This document shows positions 26,640-35,992 of a stretch of DNA of 64,000 nt, piece by piece. The translations under genes and the position numbers were made by a program. Location of the stretch: NCBI GenBank assembly GCA_964464035.1, contig CAYXEN010000003.1:1-64000 (forward strand). Reading direction: 5' to 3'. The DNA comes from CAYXEN01 sp964464035 (GTDB lineage: Bacteria > Krumholzibacteriota > Krumholzibacteriia > WVZY01). The notes under the pieces are model-generated. The model did not search any database, was not told the DNA's origin, and was given only the letters and a program-made list of their open reading frames with translations. The first letter of the stretch is position 1, and each line of letters begins with the position of its first letter.

Positions 26640-26973
26640 GCCAGTCGAATGGTCTTCCCCCCAGCAGATGGAGATGGATGTGGAATACCGACTGGCCCGC
26701 GCCTTCCATGCAATTCATCACCAGGCGGTATCCGTCTTCAGAAAACCCTCTTTCCCGCGCTATGTCCTTGGCCCTGAGGATCATCTTGCCCAGAAGATCA
26801 CTTTGGGCGCCGGAGACGTCGTTGAGAGTGGGAATGTGGGTCTTGGGAATCACGAGCACGTGAGTCGGAGCGACCGGATTCACGTCCTCGAACGCCAGCA
26901 GCAGCGAATCCTCGTGCACTTTCGTCGAAGGGATCTCTCCTGAAGCAATCTTGCAAAAAATACAATCTTGCAT
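26629..26973 (-). CDS. HIT family nucleotide-binding hydrolase
   Basis: A 114-residue histidine-triad protein of the Hint/PKCI type, which hydrolyses nucleoside phosphoramidates. It has the N-terminal zinc-type CIFCKIASGEIP (C4/C7), then HVLVIPKTHIPTLND, and the catalytic triad GQSVFHIHLHLLGGRPF near the C-terminus. AGGAGGAAAG precedes the ATG on the minus strand. It is monocistronic, convergent with bshA and divergent from prkA. Confidence 0.93.
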   Translation of the reverse strand: MQDCIFCKIASGEIPSTKVHEDSLLLAFEDVNPVAPTHVLVIPKTHIPTLNDVSGAQSDLLGKMILRAKDIARERGFSEDGYRLVMNCMEGAGQSVFHIHLHLLGGRPFDWPPG

Positions 26974-27148
26974 CTTTCCTCCTCCTTGTTCGCCGTATGT
27001 TTACCTTTTACTACACATTATGGTTGGACCGGTGTGATAGTCCATATTTTCCTCGAACCCGTTGTCACAATGCCCGCCGGGCGAACAATCGAGACGTTTC
27101 AGCCTGGATCCGATTCTAGTAACGTGGTGAATCAAAATCAACTAACGT

Positions 27149-27176
27149 TTGACCCAAAATATCTTGCAGGTATGTT
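27149..27176 (+). promoter_or_regulatory. Possible prkA promoter
   Basis: TTGACC (27149-27154) and TATGTT (27171-27176) are separated by 16 bases, about 150 bases before the prkA ATG. The -35 is good and the -10 is poor. Confidence 0.35.
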
Positions 27177-27202
27177 TTTTGCTTTAGCAATCCTGGATAC
27201 TG

Positions 27203-27225
27203 CGTCCGCTGCCCGCAGGCGGACG
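27203..27225 (+). promoter_or_regulatory. Stem-loop in the predicted prkA leader
   Basis: CGTCCGC (27203-27209) and GCGGACG (27219-27225) form a 7-bp GC stem that can extend inward with TGC/GCA around a bulge. There is no T-tract, so it is more likely an RNA-stability or regulatory element than a terminator. Confidence 0.35.
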
Positions 27226-27323
27226 GGACCCGTGGGACTGGCGGAATGCGAATGGAGTGCATATATTGAACTTGGGAACGGTTGAAAGGGATTCTATAAG
27301 AGCTGCTGCGACCAGGAGGAGTC

Positions 27324-29375
27324 ATGAAAAGTGCCGATGAAATAATTTCCATGATCAAGGAGAAACAGGACATCGATGAGTTCCGTGAGCTCAATTGGCG
27401 AGGAACTTTCGGGGAATATCTCGAGATCGTGATGTCCGATCCCAGGGTCGTGCGTACGGCTTTTCAACGCATTCATGACATGATTCTGTCCCACGGCGCG
27501 GAAGAATACACGGAGTACAAGAAGAAGATAGTCAGGTACAAGTTCTTCGATGACGTGGAATCGGGCGGCGTGGATGCGATCTACGGCCTCGAATCCCCCT
27601 TGATGAAAATGGTGAGCATTTTCAAATCGGCGGCGCAGCGCTACGGGACGGAGCGAAGGATCCTGCTCCTGCACGGGCCGGTGGGAAGCGCCAAGAGCAC
27701 GATCGTTCGGCTCCTCAAGAAGGGACTCGAAAGGTATTCCCGCAAGCCCGAGGGACGATTGTACACGTTCGGTTGGAGGGACGAGAAGTCCGGAGGCGAC
27801 CGCTTCAACGATTGCCCGATGCACGAAGAACCTCTTCACCTCATCCCCGAGGAATTCAGGTCCGAGATAGAGGATTATCTCAATTCGAGGATCGAGGATC
27901 CCACGCAGTACGTAAAGATCGAGGGCGAGCTTTGCCCTGCATGCCGTTTTCAGTTCTCCGAGTTGATGGATCGCTACGGAGGTGACTGGGCGAAAGTGAT
28001 CGAGCACGTTCAGGTCAGGCGCCTGGTGCTGTGCGAGAAGGACCGCGTGGGGATCGGGACGTTCCAACCGAAGGACGAGAAGAACCAGGATTCCACCGAG
28101 CTGACGGGCGACATAAACTACAGAAAGATAGCGGAATACGGAAGCGATTCCGATCCGCGGGCCTTCAACTTCGACGGTGAATTCAACATAGCGAACCGCG
28201 GGATCATCGAGTTCATCGAGGTTTTGAAACTCGACGTGGCCTTTCTCTACGATTTGCTCGGTGCCTCGCAGGAGCACAAGATAAAACCCAAGAAATTTTC
28301 GCAGACTGACATAGACGAAGTGATAATAGGGCACACGAACGAGCCCGAATACCGCAGGCTCCAGAACAACGAGTTCATGGAAGCGCTCAGGGACAGGACG
28401 GTCAAGATCGACGTTCCCTACATCACCTGCCTGCGCGACGAGGTGAAGATCTACGAACGTGATTTCAATTCGGACAACATTAAGGGCAAGCACATCGCTC
28501 CCCATACGCTGGAGATGGCCGCCATGTGGGCGGTCCTGACCCGGCTCGAGGAACCGAAGAAGGCGAGCCTGAGCCTGATGCAGAAGCTCAAACTATACAA
28601 CGGTCAGACGCTGCCCGGGTTCACCGAGGACAACATCAAGGAGCTCAAGAGCGAGAGCGAACGCGAAGGCATGGAAGGCATATCGCCTCGCTACATCCAG
28701 GACAAGATATCGAACGCGCTGGTGAGCGAGGACGCGGAATGCTGCATCAACCCGTTCATGGTGCTGAACGAGCTCGAAAGCGGGCTCGCCCATCATTCCC
28801 TGATCACTTCGGAGGATCAAAGGAAGAAGTACCGGGAGCTTCTGAGCCTTGTCAAGGAGGAGTACGAGGACGTCGTGAAGAACGAGGTACAGCGGGCGAT
28901 ATCCGCGGACGAAGAGGCGATACGCAAGCTGTGCGGAAACTACGTGGACAACATCAAGGCGTACACGCAGAAGGAGAAGGTCAAGAACAAGTACACCGGC
29001 GAGGACGAGGAGCCTGACGAGAGGTTGATGCGTTCGATCGAGGAGAAGATCGGCATCCCGGAGAACCGCAAGGACGATTTCCGCAGGGAGATCATGAACT
29101 ACATCGGGGCGCTGGCCGTCGAAGGCAAGACGTTCGACTACAAGACTAACGCCAGGCTCCAGAAGGCGCTGGAACTCAAGCTGTTCGAGGACCAGAAGGA
29201 CTCCATAAAGATAACCAACTTGGTATCCAGCGTGATCGACAAGGATACCCAGGAGAAGATCGACGTCGTCAAGCAGAGATTGATCCGCAACTACGGTTAC
29301 TGTGACATTTGCGCCACCGACGTCCTGAACTTTGTCGCCAGCATTTTCGCGCGGGGGGACGTGAAGGAAGCATAA
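27324..29375 (+). CDS. prkA: PrkA-family AAA+ serine protein kinase
   Basis: PrkA (YeaG in E. coli) is a stress and stationary-phase protein with an AAA+ core and a C-terminal kinase-like domain. ATG 27324 follows AGGAGGAG. The 683 residues have the family N-terminus (ELNWRGTFGEYLEIV) and the unusual P-loop GPVGSAKST (118-126). LCPACRF sits near residue 210, and the Walker B region is RGIIEFIEVLK. The C-terminal PrkA domain is from about 450 onward (YIQDKISNALVSEDAECCINPF). It is the first gene of prkA-yhbH-spoVR, a module conserved across many phyla. Confidence 0.94.
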   Translation: MKSADEIISMIKEKQDIDEFRELNWRGTFGEYLEIVMSDPRVVRTAFQRIHDMILSHGAEEYTEYKKKIVRYKFFDDVESGGVDAIYGLESPLMKMVSIFKSAAQRYGTERRILLLHGPVGSAKSTIVRLLKKGLERYSRKPEGRLYTFGWRDEKSGGDRFNDCPMHEEPLHLIPEEFRSEIEDYLNSRIEDPTQYVKIEGELCPACRFQFSELMDRYGGDWAKVIEHVQVRRLVLCEKDRVGIGTFQPKDEKNQDSTELTGDINYRKIAEYGSDSDPRAFNFDGEFNIANRGIIEFIEVLKLDVAFLYDLLGASQEHKIKPKKFSQTDIDEVIIGHTNEPEYRRLQNNEFMEALRDRTVKIDVPYITCLRDEVKIYERDFNSDNIKGKHIAPHTLEMAAMWAVLTRLEEPKKASLSLMQKLKLYNGQTLPGFTEDNIKELKSESEREGMEGISPRYIQDKISNALVSEDAECCINPFMVLNELESGLAHHSLITSEDQRKKYRELLSLVKEEYEDVVKNEVQRAISADEEAIRKLCGNYVDNIKAYTQKEKVKNKYTGEDEEPDERLMRSIEEKIGIPENRKDDFRREIMNYIGALAVEGKTFDYKTNARLQKALELKLFEDQKDSIKITNLVSSVIDKDTQEKIDVVKQRLIRNYGYCDICATDVLNFVASIFARGDVKEA

Positions 29376-29387
29376 GGAGGCGCCGCC

Positions 29388-30494
29388 ATGGTGCAGCGCA
29401 TCGAACAGGATCTGCGTCGCTTTCGACAAATCGTGAGGGGCGTCGTCAAGAAGGATCTCAAGAAGTTCATGGTGACGGGCGAGCTGTTGGGCAAGAAGGG
29501 AAAGGACCTCGTAAGCATCCCGATCCGCCAGATCGAGCTCCCCAAGTTCCGCTACGAGACCAGAAAGCTGGGTGGTGTAGGGCAGGGAGACGGCGAGGAA
29601 GGCACCCCGATAGCGCCCGCCGACGGGGATGGTGGGGAAGGCCGGGCGGGGGAGAGCCCCGGTGAACACATCGTCGAAGTCGATATCTCGATCGACGAGC
29701 TCGCTCAGATCCTCGGTGAAGAGCTCGAACTCCCGCGAATCCAGCCGAAGAACAAGAGCAGCATCGTATCCGAGAAGGCCAAGTACACTTCGATAAGGCG
29801 GCACGGACCCGAGTCGCTGAGGCATTTCAAGAGGACGTTCCGGGCGGCCTTGAAGCGCCAGCTGGCCTTGGGAACCTACGACGAGAAATCACCGATGGTC
29901 ATTCCCGTCAAGGAGGATCGAAGGTACAGGTCCTGGAAGACGGTCGAGGTGCCGGAAACGAACGCCGTGATCTTCTATCTCATGGACGTCTCGGGGTCCA
30001 TGGGGGACGAGCAGAAAGAGATCGTGAGAATGGAGTCCTTCTGGATCCATACCTGGCTGAATCACCAGTACAAGGGGATAGAGTCCCGCTACATAATCCA
30101 TGACGCCACCGCAAAAGAGGTCGACGAGGAGACATTCTTCCGCACCCGGGAAAGCGGCGGCACGAAGATCTCCAGCGCCTATGCGCTCTGCGCGGAACTA
30201 ATGAAGAAGGAGTTTCCTCCCTCCGACTGGAATATCTACGTTTTTCACTTCTCGGACGGGGACAACTGGGGAGGAGGGGACACGGAGGTTTGCATCGAGA
30301 TCCTGAAGGATCAATTGTTGCCGAACGTGAATCTCTTCTGCTACGGGCAGGTCGCCAGCCCGTACGGGAGCGGAGCTTTCAAGAACGATCTCGGCAAGGC
30401 GTTACCCGATGCGGAGAACCTGGTCATCTCGGTGATAAACGGCCGCGACGACATATACCGCTCCATAAAGGACTTTCTCGGGAAGGGACGCTGA
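29388..30494 (+). CDS. yhbH: YhbH/YeaH family DUF444 protein
   Basis: A 368-residue DUF444 protein of the same stress module. The N-terminal part is basic (EQDLRRFRQIVRGVVKKDLKKF), followed by a Gly/Glu-rich linker (about 65-90). The second half is a von Willebrand A-like domain with the metal-site motif FYLMDVSGSMGDEQKE (about 190-205) and a late YVFHFSDGDNWGGGD. The stop overlaps the spoVR ATG by one base (TGATG). YeaH is co-expressed with YeaG in enterobacteria under nitrogen starvation; the biochemical role is unknown. Confidence 0.92.
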   Translation: MVQRIEQDLRRFRQIVRGVVKKDLKKFMVTGELLGKKGKDLVSIPIRQIELPKFRYETRKLGGVGQGDGEEGTPIAPADGDGGEGRAGESPGEHIVEVDISIDELAQILGEELELPRIQPKNKSSIVSEKAKYTSIRRHGPESLRHFKRTFRAALKRQLALGTYDEKSPMVIPVKEDRRYRSWKTVEVPETNAVIFYLMDVSGSMGDEQKEIVRMESFWIHTWLNHQYKGIESRYIIHDATAKEVDEETFFRTRESGGTKISSAYALCAELMKKEFPPSDWNIYVFHFSDGDNWGGGDTEVCIEILKDQLLPNVNLFCYGQVASPYGSGAFKNDLGKALPDAENLVISVINGRDDIYRSIKDFLGKGR

Positions 30495-31987
30495 TGCGAA
30501 AAGAACGACTGGCGGAACTGATCAAACGAATTGAGGGGTATGCGCGTGGATACGGTCTCGATTTCTTTCCCGTGGTCTTCGAACTCCTGGATTTCAAGGG
30601 GATGAACGAAGTCGCCGCGTACGGGGGATTTCCCGTGCGTTGTTCACATTGGCGTTTCGGGATGCAGTACGAGCACCTGGAGAAAAGCTATCGTTACGGC
30701 TTGCACAAAATCTACGAGATGGTAATCAATAACAACCCATGCTATGCATACCTGCTGAACTCGAACAATCTGGTGGATCAGAAGATCGTGGTCGCTCACG
30801 TTTTCGCTCATTGCGACTTCTTCAAGAACAACGCCTATTTCAAGGGGACGAACCGCAAGATGGTGGACGAGATGGCCAATCACGGCATGAGGATTCGCAA
30901 GTACGCCTCGAAGTACGGGTTCGAAGATGTGGAGAACTTCCTCGATATATGTTTCTCGCTCGAGAACCTCATCGATCCCAATGCTTCGGTCGTCGAGTCG
31001 GCTCCCAAGGACTCGGACGAGGAAGTCTCGACCGAGGAGGCACTGCGCGTGCCGCGCCTCAAGAGCAAGCCTTACATGGAGAAATTCATAAACCCGCCCG
31101 AATACCTGGAGCGGCGGCGCAAGGCGATCGAGGAGTCGCTGCGCAAGCGCAAGGATTTCCCCGAGAGGCCGGAAAAAGACATTCTGCTCTTTCTCATAAA
31201 GTACGCTCCGCTGCACAACTGGCAGAGGGACATACTGTCCATGATCCGCGAGGAAAGCTATTATTTCGTTCCCCAGGCCCAGACGAAGATAATGAACGAA
31301 GGATGGGCGACGTACTGGCATGCAAAGATAATGACCGAGAAGTCCCTGGACGATTCGGAACTGATCGACTACGCCGATCACCATTCCGGGACACTCGGAG
31401 GGCAACCCGGGGTGATCAATCCGTACAAGCTTGGCTACGAGCTCTTCAGGGACATAGAATATCGTTGGAACACGGGGCGCTTCGGCAAGGAGTACGAGGA
31501 ATGCGAAGACCTCCGTGAGAAGTTGAACTGGCACCGGGACGTAGGGCTGGGGAGAGAGAAGATATTCCAGGTCAGAGCCATCTACAACGATATGAATTTC
31601 ATCGACGATTTTCTCACGGAGGAATTCTGCCGTGAGCACAAGTTGTTCTCGTACCGCCTGAATCCCAAGACCGGCTACTACGAGATAGACGGGCGGAGCC
31701 CGGCCAAGATCAAGGAGAAACTGCTCTTCTCGCTCACCAACTTGGGGTATCCATACATAACGGTGGTCGACGGCAATTACCAGAATCGCGGAGAGCTGTA
31801 CCTGAAGCACAGATACGATGGCGTCGAACTCCGGCTCGATCATGCAAGGGCGACCATAGAGAACATCTACAAGCTCTGGAACCGTCCGGTCCATCTCCAG
31901 ACCGTGATCGGGGACGCTCACACGCTCCTCTCGTTCGGCCCGCACGGTTACAGGGAGCAGGCGATGGGAGAGCAGAGCGCGGCTTGA
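30494..31987 (+). CDS. spoVR: SpoVR family protein
   Basis: The 497 residues match SpoVR/YcgB from ATG 30494. The N-terminal half has YGLDFFPVVFELLDFKGMNE and CSHWRFGMQYEHLEKSYRYG. Further on are VAHVFAHCDFFKNNAYF and NEGWATYWHAKIM (about 270-282), which is zincin-like in look. In Bacillus SpoVR affects spore cortex, but in non-spore-formers such as this diderm the family travels with PrkA and YhbH and has a stress-related, biochemically undefined role. It is the last gene of the module. Confidence 0.93.
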   Translation: MRKERLAELIKRIEGYARGYGLDFFPVVFELLDFKGMNEVAAYGGFPVRCSHWRFGMQYEHLEKSYRYGLHKIYEMVINNNPCYAYLLNSNNLVDQKIVVAHVFAHCDFFKNNAYFKGTNRKMVDEMANHGMRIRKYASKYGFEDVENFLDICFSLENLIDPNASVVESAPKDSDEEVSTEEALRVPRLKSKPYMEKFINPPEYLERRRKAIEESLRKRKDFPERPEKDILLFLIKYAPLHNWQRDILSMIREESYYFVPQAQTKIMNEGWATYWHAKIMTEKSLDDSELIDYADHHSGTLGGQPGVINPYKLGYELFRDIEYRWNTGRFGKEYEECEDLREKLNWHRDVGLGREKIFQVRAIYNDMNFIDDFLTEEFCREHKLFSYRLNPKTGYYEIDGRSPAKIKEKLLFSLTNLGYPYITVVDGNYQNRGELYLKHRYDGVELRLDHARATIENIYKLWNRPVHLQTVIGDAHTLLSFGPHGYREQAMGEQSAA

Positions 31988-32083
31988 GAAAATCCCCGCA
32001 GCCCGAAGGCTCGGAAGCCGGAAAGCGATGTCTCCACCCGAAGTCACTCCGCTTCAACTCGCGTTATTCGCGGGAAATACGTC

Positions 32084-32111
32084 TTTACAACAAGAATCGG
32101 CCTGCTAATCT
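32084..32111 (+). promoter_or_regulatory. Possible promoter for the spermidine-synthase fusion
   Basis: TTTACA (32084-32089) and TAATCT (32106-32111) are spaced by 16 bases. The -35 is the same as that predicted for bamA; the -10 is weak. Confidence 0.35.
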
Positions 32112-32168
32112 TCTTCGCTGAGCGCTGTGAAGAATTGTTCACACCGGTACCGTTCGATGGAGAGGTGC

Positions 32169-34490
32169 ATGCGCGACGGCTTCCATAGAGGGACGAGTTG
32201 TTTCCTCGTTCTTGGCGCCTTCAGCCTGGTCGGCCAAACCGTGCTCTTCCGCGAACTCTATGTTCTCTTCGCGGGAAACGAGCTCGTCCTGGGAGTGATG
32301 TTGTCCTCCTGGATGATATGGGTGAGTGCGGGGTCGGGCGCCTCCGGGCGGCGTGTGGGTCCGCGACGGTCGGGATCGTTCGGCGCACTGCTCGTACTCG
32401 GCGCGTTGTTGCTCTTGGGATCGGTCGCAGCCTTGAGGCTCGCGAGTCCACTCGTCGTCCAGGTGCAGGGTGAAATCGCCGGATTCCGAAGAATGGCCCT
32501 GGTATGCTTCGTTGCGACCATGCCGTGTGGCATCCTGGCGGGATACTTGTTCGGCCTCGGCTCGGAGATGAGCCGCGCAGGCGGCATGCCTTCGCATCTT
32601 GCCGGTTCCCGGGTCTACACGTGGGAAGCCATGGGAAGCGGCGTGACCGGGCTTCTTCTCGGTTACTTCGTGTTGAGCGCCTTGGGTTCGCTGCGCACCG
32701 CCGTCCTTTTTCTGGTTCTCACCGCGAGCCTCGCTTTTGCGCTGGGAGCGGGTAAGCGAATGCGCAGAACGACCGTTGCGGCGCTCGCTCTGCTTCCCGT
32801 TCTCGCCTTCACCGTCTCGATGCATCTCCAGGACAAGTTGGATCGCGCGCTGGAATCCGCCAGGTTGCCCGGCTACGAGCTCGTGGGATCCACGGAGAGC
32901 CCGTACGGGCGAACGGATCTGGCCGTGCGGGAGGGACAGAAGACGCTCTTCTACAATGGCACGGTGAAAGCCGTGAAACCTGACCGCGCAACGGCGGAGG
33001 AAAAGATTCACCTGCCGATCCTGGCCCACGGCGGCCCCTCCAGGATCCTCCTCCTGGGCGGCGCCGAGGGCGACGCCTTGGACGAATTGGCCAGACATGA
33101 GCCCGACGAGGTCGTGTACGTGGAACTGGACGGCAGAGCCATGGGCCTCGCCGTCTCGGGGGGGCTCTTGAAGATTCGTCCATGGATCCGCGTGGTCACC
33201 GGAGACCCGCGGGCCTTCCTGGCGAGCACGAAGGATTCCTACGACTTGATCATAGTGGGAATGGGAGAACCGCTGAGTCTGCAGCTCAACAGATTCTATA
33301 CGGTCGAGTTCTTCAAGTCGGCGGCATCAAGGCTCCGCAACAGCGGTGTCCTGGCGCTGAATCTCCCGGGTTCGGAAAACTATCTCGCGCCGGCCAAGAA
33401 GAGGTTCCTGGCGTCCATATTGAGTGCGCTCGAAGAGGTTTTTCCCTCGGTGCTCGTTCTGCTCGGGGGGAGAGTGCACATGATCGCCTTCAAGAAGAGC
33501 GAGTCGGCCGTGACCGCGGAAGAGATCGTCAGCCGGCTGGAGAAGAGCGGGCTTGAGCTCTACTACCTCATGCCTCTGACTCTCCGGTTCCGCTTCTCGG
33601 AGACGAGGATGGAGGAGGCTGCGGGTCTATTCAACTTGGAAAGAGAGGTGGCGGTCAACCGCGATTTCAATTTTTCCGGGTACCTGTACGACCTCTTGCA
33701 ATGGAATTCGCGCTTGAAACTCGGGCTTCCCGACTCGGCGAGCCGGCTCGTCGGCAGGAGGGGGTGGGTCTTCGCCTCGGCGCTGGCGGGGCTGGCCTTG
33801 TTGTACCTGCTTGCGATGATAGTTGCCCCGGGGAGCCGCGCCGGCCGGACCGCCCTGTCTTCGATAACCATCGTCGGGATGACGGCGATGGGAGGGGACC
33901 TGGCGATCATCACGGCCTTCCAGGTGGTGTGCGGTTCGATGTATAGATGGCTGGCTGCATTGTCCGGGTTGTTCATGGCCGGGGCCGCCTTAGGCTGCGC
34001 GGCGGCGGTCCGGTCGGGAGAAGATTCCCGGCGAAACGCCGCAGCCTCGGGTCGGGAGGATGGTGGGTCGGGGATCCCGTATGACGGCGCAGTGGGAAGC
34101 TCCTTGGCCAAGGTACATATCGGTATGGGAGCGGTTCTGGTCTCGGTCGTTTTGTTCCTGGAGGCGTATGAGCGGGGTTGGCTTGCGGTGACATTCATGC
34201 AAGCGGCGTTCGGGCTGCTCTCGCTCGGTCTGGGGACGGCCGCAGGCGCCGGCTACCTCGTGGCCTGCCGTCTTGCCGGCGATTCGCCGGGAATCGCGGC
34301 ACGGGTATACGCCTTCGATCTCATTGGTGGATTCCTGGGCGCGTCCCTGTTCGCAGCGATCATCCTGCCCATGTCCGGGATGTACTATGCAATCCTGCTC
34401 CTGGCGATGCTGAACGGCCTGGCCGCCGCATGTCATTTTCTGCCCGCGTCCTTCTCTTTCTCGCCGAAAACGACCGCGGAGAAGGCGTAG
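32169..34490 (+). CDS. Polytopic membrane protein fused to a spermidine-synthase-like domain
   Basis: A protein of 773 residues from ATG 32169, which has GGAGAGG just before it; GTG 32127 or ATG 32157 in the same frame are alternatives. The N-terminal part has about six hydrophobic segments (VLGAFSLVGQTVLFRELYVLF...). The middle (about 230-470) is an aminopropyltransferase/SAM-methyltransferase fold: YGRTDLAVREG, FYNGTVKA, RILLLGGAEGDALDELARH, DLIIVGMGEP. The C-terminal part has about six more hydrophobic segments. Known as fused MFS/spermidine synthase proteins; many lack proven polyamine activity. Its last 58 bases overlap the opposite-strand Memo-AMMECR1 gene. Confidence 0.82.
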   Translation: MRDGFHRGTSCFLVLGAFSLVGQTVLFRELYVLFAGNELVLGVMLSSWMIWVSAGSGASGRRVGPRRSGSFGALLVLGALLLLGSVAALRLASPLVVQVQGEIAGFRRMALVCFVATMPCGILAGYLFGLGSEMSRAGGMPSHLAGSRVYTWEAMGSGVTGLLLGYFVLSALGSLRTAVLFLVLTASLAFALGAGKRMRRTTVAALALLPVLAFTVSMHLQDKLDRALESARLPGYELVGSTESPYGRTDLAVREGQKTLFYNGTVKAVKPDRATAEEKIHLPILAHGGPSRILLLGGAEGDALDELARHEPDEVVYVELDGRAMGLAVSGGLLKIRPWIRVVTGDPRAFLASTKDSYDLIIVGMGEPLSLQLNRFYTVEFFKSAASRLRNSGVLALNLPGSENYLAPAKKRFLASILSALEEVFPSVLVLLGGRVHMIAFKKSESAVTAEEIVSRLEKSGLELYYLMPLTLRFRFSETRMEEAAGLFNLEREVAVNRDFNFSGYLYDLLQWNSRLKLGLPDSASRLVGRRGWVFASALAGLALLYLLAMIVAPGSRAGRTALSSITIVGMTAMGGDLAIITAFQVVCGSMYRWLAALSGLFMAGAALGCAAAVRSGEDSRRNAAASGREDGGSGIPYDGAVGSSLAKVHIGMGAVLVSVVLFLEAYERGWLAVTFMQAAFGLLSLGLGTAAGAGYLVACRLAGDSPGIAARVYAFDLIGGFLGASLFAAIILPMSGMYYAILLLAMLNGLAAACHFLPASFSFSPKTTAEKA

Positions 34491-35992
34491 ATCTTCGTGT
34501 CCGGCTTCTTCCATGCCCCGGCGGGCAGCATCGCCTTGCGGCAGGTCTGGGCGAGAAACTGTTCCCGGTTCCAGTGATACTCGGTGGCCACCTGGGGGAG
34601 CAGGAGGCCGCGGTTGAATCCCCGCTCGATGACTAGACCGTCTCTGCCGACCACTATTTCATCGGGGTCGCTGACCTGGTGAAGGGGAGAGAGCACGGAG
34701 ATCTCGATGGATATTCCGGCGAATTCTTCCCTGCGCAGGGGAGGGAAACGGGGATCGTTGAATGCAGCCGCGAGCGCCATCTCTTCTATGGTCTCCCTGA
34801 GCGGTTTTATCGCCTCGATGTAGCCGATGCATCCCCTCAGCGCTCCGCCCGTCTTCAAGGTCACGAAAGCCCCCGCTTTTCGTTCCAGGATGGGCGTGGA
34901 GAGACGTTCCGGCGCTTTTCTTTCGATGCCCAGTTTTTTCGCTATGGTGTAGCGGGCGAGATCGAGGAGGTATCTCTTCTCATTGTCTCCGAGGGTGAAG
35001 TCGTTCTTCCCGGAGGCTTCGTTCTTTTCGCGCTTCTTCGCCTCGCCGGACGAGTAGAATACTGCGGAGGCATATCCTACGACGCTGCTCCTGTCGCCGG
35101 TCACGTCGCCGGAATTCGCCGCGTGCAGGATCCTGCACCTGTCCGCTCCCGCCTCCTTGGCGGCTATCATCGCCGCGACCACCGGCCCACCGCCGCACGC
35201 TTCGTAGTCTTTTCGCAAGCCTTCGAGCAGGGCGCGTGGATCCATCTTTTCGAGCATGTTGCAGAAGCGGGCATCGAGCTTGCGGGCTTCGTCATAGGAG
35301 TGAAAGTGGGACAGATCGGAACTCGCCACCACCACTACTCCCGGATCCTCGAGAAGCGGTGCGATTGCTCGACCCAGGGCTTCGCATATGTCCCACGTCT
35401 GATCGCCCATGACGATGGGAACGATGGTGAAATCTCCGAGAACCATCTGCAGGAAAGGGATCTGGACCTCCAGCGCGTGCTCCTGCCTGGACAGGTGTTC
35501 CTGCAGGTGACCGCTGGGTGAAGCCTTGACGAGATCACCGTCCACTATTTTTTCGGCCATGGCGCGATCCACGGGCACCGTGCCGAGAGGAGTCTCGTAC
35601 CCTGCTCCCGTGAAGACGGATGCGAAAGGGAAGTACTCTACGTGGGACGGGCTTATGACGATCACTTTCGTAATGGGCTTTCCTTCGAGGAGCTTGTACG
35701 AATACGCGGCTACCTGGCCCGAATAGACGTATCCCGCGTGCGGCGAGACTATACCGTATATCCTGCCTTCCGGGGCCTCCTCCTCGACCCGGGACAGGTA
35801 ATCCCCTATCTGGGATCTTATCGCACCGGCGGACGCGGGATAGAAAGCTCCCGCCACGGCCGGTTTTCTTACAGTCGCACTCATCCGATCGGTCACTGAT
35901 TCCACCTCCCTCGTCGAGGCTGTCGTCGTGCACGCAAGCAAAGCCAAGCCCGCCACGAAGATCCAGGCTCGATTATCATGAACTCTTCTCAT
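34433..35992 (-). CDS. Memo-AMMECR1 fusion lipoprotein (AmmeMemoRadiSam proteins B and A)
   Basis: A 519-residue fusion of the Memo domain (about 40-315) and the AMMECR1 domain (about 333-512). I chose the start at 35992 (GGGAAAG upstream). It gives RR, a hydrophobic stretch and the lipobox LLAC with C21, then TTT rather than Asp, so an outer-membrane lipoprotein is predicted. Memo metal-site residues are present: H85 (SPHAGYVYSG), H117 (ISPSHVEYF) and C266 (ACGGGP), plus SDLSHFH. AMMECR1 shows its signature LRGCIG (385-390). An upstream start would remove the signal. It overlaps the radical SAM gene by 17 bases. The substrate is unknown. Confidence 0.88.
   Translation of the reverse strand: MRRVHDNRAWIFVAGLALLACTTTASTREVESVTDRMSATVRKPAVAGAFYPASAGAIRSQIGDYLSRVEEEAPEGRIYGIVSPHAGYVYSGQVAAYSYKLLEGKPITKVIVISPSHVEYFPFASVFTGAGYETPLGTVPVDRAMAEKIVDGDLVKASPSGHLQEHLSRQEHALEVQIPFLQMVLGDFTIVPIVMGDQTWDICEALGRAIAPLLEDPGVVVVASSDLSHFHSYDEARKLDARFCNMLEKMDPRALLEGLRKDYEACGGGPVVAAMIAAKEAGADRCRILHAANSGDVTGDRSSVVGYASAVFYSSGEAKKREKNEASGKNDFTLGDNEKRYLLDLARYTIAKKLGIERKAPERLSTPILERKAGAFVTLKTGGALRGCIGYIEAIKPLRETIEEMALAAAFNDPRFPPLRREEFAGISIEISVLSPLHQVSDPDEIVVGRDGLVIERGFNRGLLLPQVATEYHWNREQFLAQTCRKAMLPAGAWKKPDTKIYAFSAVVFGEKEKDAGRK

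Larger units (their letters stand above)
26974..27323. other. 350-base divergent intergenic region between HIT gene and prkA
   Basis: No gene is seen. It holds the possible prkA promoter (27149-27176) and a leader hairpin (27203-27225). A short GC-rich dyad GCCCGCCGGGC lies near 27071. No clear sigma54 -24/-12 element is visible, although prkA-type genes depend on sigma54 or general-stress sigma factors in some bacteria. Confidence 0.6.

Noticed and set aside
28593..29825. 410-codon minus-strand frame opposite prkA and yhbH
   Set aside because: It is antisense to the well-conserved PrkA and YhbH C-/N-terminal regions; the composition is skewed to Leu, Asp and His.
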